Below are positions 45,720 through 55,526 of a stretch of 64,000 bases of DNA, one piece after another. Position 1 is the stretch's first letter. Each line of letters starts with the position of its first letter. Both the position numbers and the translations under genes were made by a program. Source of the stretch: Rhynchonema sp. JSB1_4 (lineage: Eukaryota; Nematoda; Chromadorea; Monhysterida; Xyalidae); NCBI GenBank assembly GCA_030248065.1, contig JASAMV010004154.1:1-64000 (forward strand). The letters run 5' to 3'. The notes beneath the pieces are model-generated. The model was not told the origin of the DNA. It was given only the letters and a program-made list of their open reading frames with translations, and searched no databases.

Positions 45720-46380
45720 TTTCTCCCCGATTTTGCCCTCAAGGCGTCAATATCGGCCCAAAATGACCAAAATTAGTGTAAAATCGGTGGTTTTTAACTC
45801 AAAGTACTCGAAATTCATGCGCCACACACAAAATACAACGTTTTCACACGATTCTACGCATGATTAAAAACATCAAATTTTTTACCCAAGCGCTAACCCC
45901 CCAGGCCATCGGCTCTGATACAGTAGGTATCCCCCTCCAGTGTAGTTCCTGGTCCGGAGGGGGAGATAGCGGACCCTCCGTTTTTTTCGGAGGGGGAGAT
46001 AGTGTACCCCCGAGGGGGGAAGGGGGGGGGGAAGACCCAAATTCGGGAAAAAGTCACTTTTTGAGGTGGAAAATTTGACCTATTTTTGCCTCTTTTTTGA
46101 AAAAATTCTTCATAAAAAGGGCATTTTGGCGACTTTTGAGAACATTGACCTAAAAATCACACATTTTTGGTATAAAAATGCCCATTTTAGGCCTAAAAAT
46201 GCCTATTTTAGGCAAAAATTGGGGGAGATAGTGTACCCGGAGGGGGAGATAGGGGGATAGTGTACCACCTGAGGGGGAGATAGCGTACCCGAGGGGGACC
46301 CCCTCCCCCCAGGAACTACACTGTCCCCCTCTCTGAGCCCGGTACAGTGGGTATCCCCCTCCAAAGTACCTCTAACACTG
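45720..46380. mobile_element. Family-G element, left end lost, split by element C
   Basis: Its core and GGTACAGTAGGTATCC words match G1/G2. The right end CCTCTAACACTG is at 46380. Element C is inserted at 45938-46323 inside the word array. Confidence 0.7.
45938..46323. mobile_element. Element C (family A ends/core, GGGGGAGATAGTGTACC words)
   Basis: Termini are CAGTGTAGTTCCTGG / CCAGGAACTACACTG, with the exact 8-bp duplication TCCCCCTC (45930-45937, 46324-46331). It is nested in a family-G element. Confidence 0.92.
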
Positions 46381-46641
46381 CTGACAAGTGGAAAATTGTG
46401 CGCTGCGCGCGACTAAAGCACTTTTCAACGTAAAAATTGCCAAAAAAACTTCGAAACATGAAGAAACACGACCCCTGCACCAAAAGAAAAGCGAAAATGC
46501 CAACTTGCGGGGGTGGGCTGCTGTTTAGGGCAGGGGTAAAGGCAACCAGCAGTGCTTTGCACTCTTCACCCTTCACTCTTTATCGGATTCACACGCAAAT
46601 CACGGGCTGTGAGATGGGGCTACAGAAACAGGTGTGTAAGT

Positions 46642-46925
46642 ATAGGCAATCCGCCAGCTCATGGCACTCGCACGCACACGCTGCATGCTGCATTACTGCC
46701 GTCAATGAATGCATCTATTTTCTGCAGTTAACAGTTGAAACATCCCCAAATTTTGCAACAGTGCAGAAAAGTGTTATGGCAAGCAGCAAATAAAAACCGG
46801 ATAAATTTAAAAGCGGTCATTAAAGTATGCCACTCGCTCAAAGTGTACATTTTGTTTAGAAAATGGCGTGTGCTGCTGCATGCGCTGTGTGTACAAAAAG
46901 TGCCATGAGCCGATGGATTGCCCAT
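46642..46925. mobile_element. MITE Y (diverged relative of V)
   Basis: TAGGCAATCCGCCAGCTCAT and the inverse ATGAGCCGATGGATTGCC lie at the ends; no ORF inside. Confidence 0.55.
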
Positions 46926-47091
46926 ATTCAGGGTGATACGGTATGGTCTAAGAGTGCAACGCACGGCTGGTTTGCCTTTAGATACTAGCACGGAGCGGGG
47001 GGGTGCCAACTTGAGGGGGGCGGTGGGTATTTCTAGGGTAGGTGCCAAAGCCAAGGTGGGGCCGGGGGTGTTTTTTGGTGTCCGTCTGGTA

Positions 47092-47385
47092 AAGGCAGTC
47101 TACGGGAGGTTGTCACTCAGCCCCGAATACCGTAACCCACCGCAAGCAAGATCGTTGCGAGACCCATGCTGATCGCTGCTTATCGACACGTGTATTAGCG
47201 GCAGCAAGCTGGAAATTGTCATCATGCGCGCCGATCACCAAAACTTCGAAATGTTGGTTGGTGTTGGCGCTAACACGCAAAACATAGATAAAAAACAAAA
47301 TGGTCTCGACACGATCCTTGCAGATCAATATTACGGTGGGTTCCGGTATTTGGGGGCTGAGTGACAACCTCCCGTAGACTGCCTT
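47092..47385. mobile_element. MITE P1 (294 bp, TA target)
   Basis: It has long terminal repeats starting AAGGCAGTCTACGGGAGG and TA on both sides (47090-47091, 47386-47387). Confidence 0.9.
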
Positions 47386-47431
47386 TACGACAAGTGGGGG
47401 TGCCACTTTTTTCAACAAACCCACATTAATA

Positions 47432-47725
47432 AAGGCAGTCTACCGGAGGTTGTCACTCAGCCCCCGAATACCGTAACCCACCGTAATTTTGATCTGCAAG
47501 GATCGTGTCGAGACCATTTTGTTTTTTATCTATGTTTTGCGTGTTGGCGCCAACACCAACCAACAATTCCAAGTTTGGTGATCGACGCGCATGATGACAA
47601 TTTCCAGCTTGCTGCCGCTAATACACGTGTCGATAAGCAGCGATCAGCATGGGTCTCGCAACGATCTCGCTTGCGGTGGGTTACGGTATTCGGGGGCTGA
47701 GTGACAACCTCCGGTAGACTGCCTT
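47432..47725. mobile_element. MITE P2 (294 bp, TA target, opposite orientation to P1)
   Basis: It is the same family and length as P1, reversed. TA flanks are at 47430-47431 and 47726-47727. Confidence 0.9.
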
Positions 47726-48034
47726 TACCTTCAACATTCCGATAGAGAGACACTGATAATGAACCAGAACGCCAAAGAAATAATTGCAAGTTTGAAATTG
47801 ACACGGATAACTGTTTCCTTTGCGAATCAGGCACCGATGTTTTCTTAAAGATTTCTATCTCCTCTAAAGTGCAAGCGTGTTGTGCTCAGACAGAGTGGGA
47901 CGGGCACAGGTTAGTACTTGGGGGGGGGGTACAAATTTTCCACCTCAAAAAGTGACTTTTCCTGATTTTGGGTTCCCCCCCCCCTTCCCCCCAGGGAGGT
48001 ACACTAATTTCCCCTCCGAAAAAGTAGGGAGGTA

Positions 48035-48694
48035 CCGTAAAAACCTAAATAGAAGGGGGGCTCTATTAACTCACTGACCCCATTTGGGGGGGGCTCTATT
48101 ACGGGGGGGGCTCTATTCCGGGGGGGCCTCTATTAATTCACTGACCCGAACCTGAAAAAATTGTTCCCAGAAATACCCCCAAAAAGCCCTAAAAAGGGGT
48201 TTGAAAGGATGTTTTTTCCCTTGTAATCGCTCTTATTCGTGTCTATTCGTCAATAAGAGGCGTATTATGTGCTCTGAACGAACAACAAACGTGCATAAGT
48301 GTACCTGTACAGCACTATCAAGCCTTAATACACTACAGTACAGGGAATGTTACTTAGGGAGGGGGGCTCTATTCCGGGGGGCAGGGTTTATTTTTTCAAA
48401 ATCGGCTAGTAGCAATAGCAAAAGCTAGAAAAGTAAAAAATTTAGTAGCTTTTTTCTGCTGAAATGCCAATTTACTAGCTTTTTTTTGCCCAAATATAAA
48501 AATTTAGTAGCTTTTACGCTACTAAATTTGAAAATTTACCAGCTTTTCAAAAAAATTTAGTAGCTAAAAAGCTACTAAATTTGGTTAAAAAAATCCATGC
48601 GGGGGGGCTCTATTAATTCACTGACCCCTTTTTGGGGGGCTGTAGTACGGGGGGGCTCTAGTCCGGGGGGGGGGCTGTATTTAGGTTTTTACGG
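48035..48694. mobile_element. Element K2 (TA target, CTCTATTAATTCACTGACC words) with nested J2
   Basis: Terminal repeats CCGTAAAAACCTAAATA / TATTTAGGTTTTTACGG are flanked by TA (48033-48034, 48695-48696). J2 (48382-48600) is inserted in it. Confidence 0.88.
48382..48600. mobile_element. Element J2 (CAGGG hAT-like MITE)
   Basis: Same as J1: CAGGGTTTATTTTTTC start, TTTAGTAGCTTTT words, AAAAATCCATGC end with the last bases lost. Confidence 0.75.
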
Positions 48695-48725
48695 TACACT
48701 AATTTCCCCGCCGAACCAGGAACTA

Positions 48726-49127
48726 CCGTATTGTCGGAAATAGAACCCCCCCATTAATTGACCCCCCATTAATTGAACCGCCATAAATGGCTCGAAATCA
48801 AAAATAGAACCCCCATTAATAGAACCCCACCCCCAACCTTCACCGTACCACAAATTAGTGGTATGGTAGGGCTGTGTTGTTGTGTCAAACGTTGTTTAAG
48901 CTTGCGTACACAACAGAATACAGCTTTTTAAGCATAATTGCCGCTGTTGAAGTTAGAAAATACCGAAAACAAGCCATTTTCATGGGCATTATTAACAATG
49001 ATTTTTTTCGTCGGGGGTCAAATGAAAAATATAACCCCCCAATAATTGACCCCCCCCATAAATTGAACCCCCCCAAATGATCCCAGTGAAAAAATAGACC
49101 CCCCGGGTTCTATTTCCGACAATACGG
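48726..49127. mobile_element. Element Q (TA target, CCATTAATTGACC words)
   Basis: Terminal repeats CCGTATTGTCGGAAATAG / CTATTTCCGACAATACGG are flanked by TA (48724-48725, 49128-49129). CCCCCCATTAATTGACC-type words lie at both ends. It inserted into the TA of the terminal ACTACACTG of element L. Confidence 0.88.
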
Positions 49128-49134
49128 TACACTG

Positions 49135-49230
49135 CCCCCCAGGAACTACAGTGGGGGCTCTATTGATTCACTGACCCCTTTTTGGGCGGGGCTGTATTAC
49201 GGGGGGCTGTACTCCGGGAGGGGGTCTGTA
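49135..49230. mobile_element. Fragments of family-A end and K-type words
   Basis: CCCCCCAGGAACTACAGTG is followed by CTCTATTGATTCACTGACCCC words; a scrambled junction between elements. Confidence 0.5.
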
Positions 49231-49702
49231 CAGTGTTGGAGGTACTCGGGAGGGGGGAGACCTACTGTACCGCGCTCGGAGAGGGGGGATACCTACTGTA
49301 CCAGAGCCGATGGCCTGGGGGGGGTTATGTACCTAGGGGGGTTTGGGGGGGTTGGGGGGGGGTTAGGTTTTGGGGTGAAAATTTTTTATGTGTTTATTAT
49401 GTGTGGAATCGTGTGAAAACGTAGTATTTGCGCGCGTAGCGCGCGAATTTCGGGTAATTTGAGGTAAAAACCACTGATTTTGCACTAATTTCGGCCATTT
49501 TGGTCAAAAATTGGCACTTTTGGGGCAAAATCGGGGGGGATACCTACTGTACCGGGGTGAAAATCGGGGGGGATACCTACTGTACCATACCAAACATCGG
49601 GGGGGATACCTACTGTACCAGGCGAGAGGGGGATACCTACTGTACTGGGGGGGGGGGCTACCCCCCCCCCCCCCAAACCCCCCCCCCCCACCTCCAACAC
49701 TG
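49231..49702. mobile_element. Element G2 (CAGTG hAT-like)
   Basis: CAGTGTTGGAGGTAC / ACCTCCAACACTG ends, with the exact 8-bp duplication GGTCTGTA (49223-49230, 49703-49710). GATACCTACTGTACC words and the core palindrome GCGCGTAGCGCGCG near 49430. Confidence 0.92.
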
Positions 49703-49710
49703 GGTCTGTA

Positions 49711-50514
49711 TGTCAATTGTTTCGGCCCGACTTTTTTATGATACTTTGCAAGCAATTTTTGGTGAAAAAAGTTGCTGTGTTTCGTTCGTATTTTTGATAA
49801 ACATGAAATTGGTTACCATATTTGCCAAATTACGGAAATCTTCAGCAAGTTTACCCAAAAACATCATTAATTTTCATTGAAATTCGATGGTGTCGGCCTT
49901 TTCGGGCCGGCTTATGGGCTTACCCCGGTTCGACCCGCCATTCCGGGCAGGCCCGATTCACACCGTTGCGTGCTTGTCATGTGCAGTGCAGACCAAGCCA
50001 AACCGCCAAAGTCTCTCTAAGTGAGAACTGACTGACCAAAGAACGGGATGCAAGGCGCACCTGGTAGGTGGTAATCAAATCTGTGTCGCCACTGCAGCGG
50101 TCCGTAATGCACATCAGTCAGGTTTTCTGCCCTGCGTTTTGTCAATTAAGAACGGAGGAGTGAAATTGAAAACATCCTCAGCTCAAAGGAAAAATATCGC
50201 CGCGCTCACATTGCACCTACATTATAGAAATACAAGCATCGTTATAAAAAACAACAAGATGCGCTGGTTGGGTTGGGTCAGGTTTCTTGGCCTGGTGTTA
50301 GTGTGGTTGGAATTTGAGCGGAGGCACTCGACTTCTTGCCACATATGCATCCTGGAGAGTTTTACTGCCACAAGCCGCTCACTGCAGAGGCTATGCAGGC
50401 AGATGAGCGATTTTGTGTGCTGACTGGTCCTCCCTTGACTCATGGTATGTTTTTCTTGGCCTTTAAAACCTCAGTCTCACACCTTAATCACGCACTTGGT
50501 GGTTGGTGTGGTGG
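49711..50514. other. No gene; GGGCCGG-type repeat near 49880-49960
   Basis: Only short ORFs are present. The stretch TTTTCGGGCCGGCTTATGGG is related to repeats at 28140 and 51376. Confidence 0.35.
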
Positions 50515-50522
50515 GTGGCCAG

Positions 50523-51375
50523 CAGGTAGTGGCTGGGGGGATTAGGGTTAGAGGTCGGGGGTGCCCGACACCCGACATCTGGAAGTACCGGACACCCGAC
50601 ATCTCAGAAAAAAAAGCCGACACCCGACAGTTGCAAAAAAACCCGACACCCGACATCTAGTTTTTGAAAAAAACCCGACACCTGTTTTTGGACCAAAAAC
50701 AGGCAAATTTTTGCTCATTTGCATCATGAGTGCAATTCTTTGGCTCATTAGTTACTGAATTCAAGTATTTTCACACGAAATAAACACCAAAATGTCAAAT
50801 TCTGCGTCTTCGGAAACATTTGGTTCGAAGAAAATTTTTTCTCAAAATTCTTCTCTCAGCAATACTGATGTTTTGAACCGTAGGTGTCGGGTGTCGGGGT
50901 TCAAAAAACCCGACATCTGGGGTACCCGACACCTACACTTTTGGTACCCGACACCCGACATCTCTCTAACCCTAGGGGGGATGGGGGATTCCCCCCCTAG
51001 GGTGTAGGTACCTTGCAACCACCCCTTAGGGGGATGGGGGAACGGTAGGTACCTTGCAACCATCCCGGAGGGTACCTTGCAACCATCAATTTATGGTTTT
51101 CATAGGCAAAAATGGGTATTTTTCGACCTCAAAACCCCAAAAATCACGCGCTCCGCGCGCAAACCTCCATTATAACAGCTATTTTAAGCAAATTTTCGGA
51201 CAAAATCAAAAAAGTACCACTTTTTTGGCCAATTTTGCAGTATAATGCATGCAAAAAACACGCTTTTTTCGGACCCTGGGGGCGCCTTGCAACCTTCCGG
51301 AGGCTGGGCACCTTGCAATCATCTGGATCCATCCCCCCAAGGGTACCTTGTAACCATCTGCCTGCCACTACACTG
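50523..51375. mobile_element. Element D2 (CAGTG hAT-like), carrying nested element I
   Basis: The left end CAGGTAGTGGCTGG is slightly decayed; the right end is GCCACTACACTG. The exact 8-bp duplication GTGGCCAG is at 50515-50522 and 51376-51383. GTACCTTGCAACC words and the core palindrome CGCGCTCCGCGCGC near 51148. Confidence 0.9.
50543..50974. mobile_element. Element I copy 2 (hAT-like, TAGGG ends), nested in D2
   Basis: Ends TAGGGTTAGAG / CTCTAACCCTA, with the exact 8-bp duplication GGGGGGAT (50535-50542, 50975-50982). CCCGACACCCGACATCT words lie on both sides of a core shared with 4396-4686. Confidence 0.88.
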
Positions 51376-51682
51376 GTGGCCAGTGTACGGGTCGGCCTGG
51401 AGATTTTGAGGTTTGGGCCGAGCCGGGGTGGCCAGCCCGAAATTTGGTCGACTTGGCCGGCCAAACCTCGCCCAATGGTGACCTGGGCAGTCTGCACCTC
51501 ACCAGAATTTTCCTTTTCCTGGAATAATAAAATGAAAAAAAAACCGAAAATTGTGAATGGACTTGCACGTAAAAGAATAAAGCCAAGCTGATGGAGAAGT
51601 AGCGGTTTTTCTCGGCTTCTCGACCAACAAGCTCTCAAACCTAAAATATTCCACTATGTTTTTTTTGCAGGCGATTTAGTGG

Positions 51683-52012
51683 CCGGCTTCCTTTTACCAC
51701 GTCATAACTTGTATTTCACATTATCTTCTACTTGGTCCGTAGTTACGCTTACGCCACTAGCCACCGCTAATGGCCATAAACAACATCGATTCTCTTCAGC
51801 CACCAAAACAGCAGCGGAACAACAAGTTCCCTTCTCACACTTGTATTTGGGATAATTTTTTGCGTTCCTGATGTCCTTAACGTCATCACGTGCGACGTGC
51901 GAGTGGGCGCCGCAAAACAGGTGTCAATTTGTGTGCAGCATAGACTGCCCTGGAGGCGGTGCACTGTTTGCTTACGCGGTCTGCCCATCTTTTGCTTGCA
52001 GGTTGTCTTAAG
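51683..52012. repeat. Direct repeat, copy 1, flanking an RT fragment
   Basis: It starts CCGGCTTCCTTTTACCAC and ends GCAGGTTGTCTTAA. It is nearly identical to 52976-53306, with a small deletion (about 3 bp) in CACATTATC. Confidence 0.85.
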
Positions 52013-52471
52013 GGATGCGAGAGCATTGTGTGACTGTTGTATTTAGCAAATTATTGAAAAAATTAATTTGGAGTCCTGTCTACGCCTAGGTTTCGCGGGG
52101 TATTCGAGACCATCGGCGTGACGTTGTGCCCCCCGCTCGTCAGCCGAATAGCACAATCGCCATGTGAAACTCACTTAGTAAAAATGATAAATTTTAAAAA
52201 GAAAAAATTGTCTTTTTAGAGAAAAAAATATTTAAGAAATTAATAAATTGTAAATTGTATTACTGTTGCAATGTCGATAAGTAATATGAGTAAAACATAA
52301 TGCTGTTTATGACAAAACTGGGTGTTTTCTAAAAAAACGGGGAGTCACAATTACCCAGTTTAGATAGCTGTGGTGAGTTTTTTAATTATGTGTTTATGAA
52401 TTAGTTTTTTGTTAAGTAGGTTGTATTTCCACAATTGTTTTCTATATCTGGTTAGATAGTGTAGTATGATG

Positions 52472-52970
52472 TCAATGATAGCTGTTTTTTTTAAATCCTC
52501 TTTCTATAAGTTTCCTACACATGTGTGTAACAGCTTCTAGCCATTGTTCTTTAGTAGCGAGTAATCTGTTGAATCTGATACATTGTCCAGTGATCATACC
52601 TTTGATTAGTCTAGAATGTACGCATGAATCTGCATCAAAGTATTTGCTTATCCAAAATTTGAAGTGATTTGTTTTGTCATATAAGTGTATTTTTTGCGTT
52701 TTTGTTTCAATTGTTAGATCTAAGTAGTTAATAGTGTTGTGTGATGCTTCTTTATTGAGCTTAAGTTCTTTTGGGTAGATTTCTTCATGTATTTTATCAA
52801 AATTATGGTTTATGACTAACGTGTCATCTACATATCTAAATATTGGTGTGTCAATGTATATTCCTTTGTTTTTTTTGCGAAAGAAATTTGAATTCTTCTG
52901 CGCTGAGGGTGAGGTCTGCAAGTAATGAAGATGCGTTGCCTCCCATTGGTATTCCTTTTATTTGATGCCA
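52472..52970 (-). pseudogene. Reverse-transcriptase fragment, Penelope-like
   Basis: Minus-strand QIKGIPMGGNASSLLADL, then a frameshift, then IFRYVDDTLVINHNFDKI (YVDD catalytic motif) and INYLDLTIE. It ends GQCIRFNRLLATKEQW..KLIERGF. The order and the terminal CIRFNR..F segment resemble Penelope-like RTs more than LINE or LTR types. Flanking direct repeats of about 330 bp would fit Penelope pseudo-LTRs. It is truncated and frameshifted, hence inactive. Class assignment is moderate. Confidence 0.7.
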
Positions 52971-52975
52971 AAATC

Positions 52976-53306
52976 CGGCTTCCTTTTACCACGTCATAAC
53001 TTGTATTTCACATCACTATCTTCTACTTGGTCCGTAGTTACGCTTACGCCACTAGCCACCGCTAATGGCCATAAACAACATCGATTCTCTTCAGCCACCA
53101 AAACAGCAGCGGAACAACAAGTTCCCTTCTCACACTTGTATTTGGGATAATTTTTTGCGTTCCTGATGTCCTTAACGTCATCACGTGCGACGTGCGAGTG
53201 GGCGCCGCAAAACAGGTGTCAATTTGTGTGCAGCATAGACTGCCCTGGAGGCGGTGCACTGTTTGCTTACGCGGTCTGCCCATCTTTTGCTTGCAGGTTG
53301 TCTTAA
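52976..53306. repeat. Direct repeat, copy 2, flanking an RT fragment
   Basis: Partner of 51683-52012 in the same orientation. The unit is open for about 90 codons on the minus strand (GRPRKQTVHRLQGSLCC..), identical in both copies. Confidence 0.85.
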
Positions 53307-53608
53307 TATGTATTATTGTTGTTTTCAGTGCGCTCGTCAAACGAGCTCCTCGGGAGCAAAGTGCAGCGGTCTTGAGTTGAATACCAACAACTAGGCCTTG
53401 GCTTGATGTTGTATTACGACAAGTTTGGTGTCAGTGTGACACCAAGTGCAGCCATGAGTTTATTGAACTGCCTGACCTCATATTTTTAGATTTGGACTTG
53501 TTCTGCCCAAGGCCAACCAACCAATAATTTATGGTAATTCCAAGTCGATCAACCTCTGAGTTCTCAAATTCTGGATCAATCTCCAATCAACTCCACTTTA
53601 CTGATCAA

Positions 53609-53881
53609 TTAATAATCATCAGCTATGCACACAACGGCGTCCGCCGAAATACTGCGCGATGATGACCCGGAGCTAACCGCGCCTCGCCCAAGATCGAACA
53701 CGGTTAATTTTTTGTTTTGGAAAATATCACGTAATACATGAGCACAATTGTGACAGTTATCGTATCGGGTGCGGAATTCGGCCCTAAAAACGTTTTTTTC
53801 GTCTGCTGTACAATTCGACGGGTTTTGTTTAAGGTCGGATAGGAAACAGCAGGGTTGTACTTGCTCTCCAGCTCCAACCAA
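53609..53881 (-). CDS. Possible terminal exon, unidentified
   Basis: An open frame ends FDLGRGAVSSGSSSRSISA..CIADDY at 53609. A possible acceptor (GAATTGTACAG) precedes DEKNVFRAEFRTRYDNCHNC. No family recognised. Linkage to the exons at 55060-55526 is unproven. Confidence 0.3.
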   Translation of the reverse strand: MVGAGEQVQPCCFLSDLKQNPSNCTADEKNVFRAEFRTRYDNCHNCAHVLRDIFQNKKLTVFDLGRGAVSSGSSSRSISADAVVCIADDY

Positions 53882-53929
53882 ATGTATCTGTTGTCAGCAT
53901 CTCCCCTTACACCTATACTGTCATAAAGA

Positions 53930-54210
53930 ACCGTTTTTTATTTTTGGTGAAAAAAAACGGTTTTTTTCGAAAAAAACCGTTTTACTTGCCCTCCAGCTTC
54001 CAACCAAATGTATCTTGGAAAAATTTAAAAAAATTAAAAAAAAAAAAAAAAAAAAAATAAAAATTTGTTGTCAGCATCATTTTTCCGAAATCAAAAACTC
54101 ATCTCTTCAAAACAATTTTTTGAAAAAAAAAAAAAAAAAACCGATATTTTTTCATCAAACCGAAAAGGACTCCCAAAAAAAAAAAAACAAAAAAAAAAAC
54201 CCCAGATTTA
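53930..54210. repeat. A-rich low-complexity tract with short local duplication
   Basis: Several poly(A) runs. CCAACCAAATGTATCT and TTGTTGTCAGCATC occur both at 53870-53905 and 53995-54080. Confidence 0.7.
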
Positions 54211-55055
54211 TCCACTGGGAAGAGGGTTCTTTCCGGTGTCGAAAAGTTTTTTTAAACTGGGGAAAAGTGCCTTTGTCAGGTTACTTGATCAGGCGATAGT
54301 CACCAACAGCGGGAGTGTCACGGGCACGGTAATAGTGGTTTTATATCCGAATTCCGGATATCAAATTCACATTCCTCTCGTGCAATTATTGACAAACCCG
54401 AAAAGCATACACACAATACGACCGTTTTTGTGCGCATCACCTGCTCGCAACGGTGTTCTCCCTTCCTTCGCATTATTTGTTCAGTGTTCAATTTAGAGAC
54501 CAAGCCCAGAGAGTAACGCATATTGAATGCCGGAAGGCAGTTGAGCCCAGCTGTTGGTTGATGATGTACACAAAAATGAACACAAAGCAGGTTTCAACGA
54601 CATTGTATTATGGAATGTATCTTGTCACAAAATTTAGGGCTGGACAACCAGCCAGGCCAGACACAGTTGACTGCCTGTGTGTTAGACTCGACTTTACAGT
54701 TACGACATTTGTCAGTTTTATTTTGTTTCACACACGGTTAGGTTGACGGCTTGAATTTGCTTCATGTTGGTCAATTTCTTGTCTGGGGTCAGTAGGCACC
54801 TCGGAATTATTCAAATACTCAATCCATTCGATCGTAGTTTTCTTTTCGCTGCTGTTCTGGACCAGCCAAACCGTTCTGTCAGCATCGGGAAGAAGTGTCC
54901 ATAATAGCCGTGCCGTCCGGAACAGTTCGCATGTAAATGTGATGTTTTGGGCTGCTGCTTGTTTATGTCAACACCGATGATGTTACTGACTCGACTTGTT
55001 GGGTAGATAAAAGTCGATGCCGCATTCTGCGTGGTTGCTTTGATGTGGCTGTTCA

Positions 55056-55526
55056 TCATCCTAGTAACTTCATGTGCAAAAAACTTGAACGCGGCCGTTT
55101 GACCATGAAAAGACTTGTTCCCGATCGAAAACGGTGGACAAAAACGGAATTGTTTCTGAAAACACCAGAAGTTCGCTTGGATCGACAAGCAAGTCCACTT
55201 GTTTTCTGTCTCGGTCCACCGTTGCTATTTGATTTACCGTTGCTTCGCGACTTCGCACTCTGTCCATGTCGCTGCAAAAAATACAGCCGTGTCGTTTTTT
55301 GTATGGTCGTCGCCGACGCTCACGGCACCGCCATCAATTAACCGAAGCTATCTTATTTATCATTTTCGAACTAATATGCTTGTCATCGTCGTGTATCTGG
55401 TTGATCATTGTGTCAGCACTCAGAAGGATTCTATAAATCGACTGCTTGGCTCGATGTTGAAGCTTGTCAACAGAGATCACAACTTCTTTCTTGAAATCAA
55501 GACACCGCCCATACCCGGTGCTGCAA
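55056..55526 (-). CDS. Possible two-exon gene fragment, unidentified
   Basis: Exon about 55340-55526 encodes TGYGRCLDFKKEVVIS.. to ..ISSKMINKIAS. Exon 55056 to about 55276 follows a TATTTTTTGCAG acceptor and encodes RHGQSAKSRSNGKSNSNG.. and ends HMKLLG. The join is in phase. The second exon is basic and Ser/Asn-rich. No signal peptide or domain is recognised. Confidence 0.3.

Larger units (their letters stand above)
46926..47875. repeat. Element T copy 2, carrying two MITEs
   Basis: It matches 33616-33940. Removing 47092-47385 and 47432-47725 with one TA each restores the copy-1 sequence across both sites. Confidence 0.75.
47915..49134. mobile_element. Element L (family A, reversed), split by K2 and Q
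   Basis: It shows a reversed core (CCACCTCAAAAAGTGACTTTT), GGTACACTAATTTCCCC words, and an end CCAGGAACTA | CACTG divided by insertion Q. The left end is truncated. Confidence 0.7.

Noticed and set aside
51683..53306. Hammerhead ribozyme in the repeats flanking the RT
   Set aside because: A CTGATG is present, but I found no matching GAAA core and stems at the required spacing.
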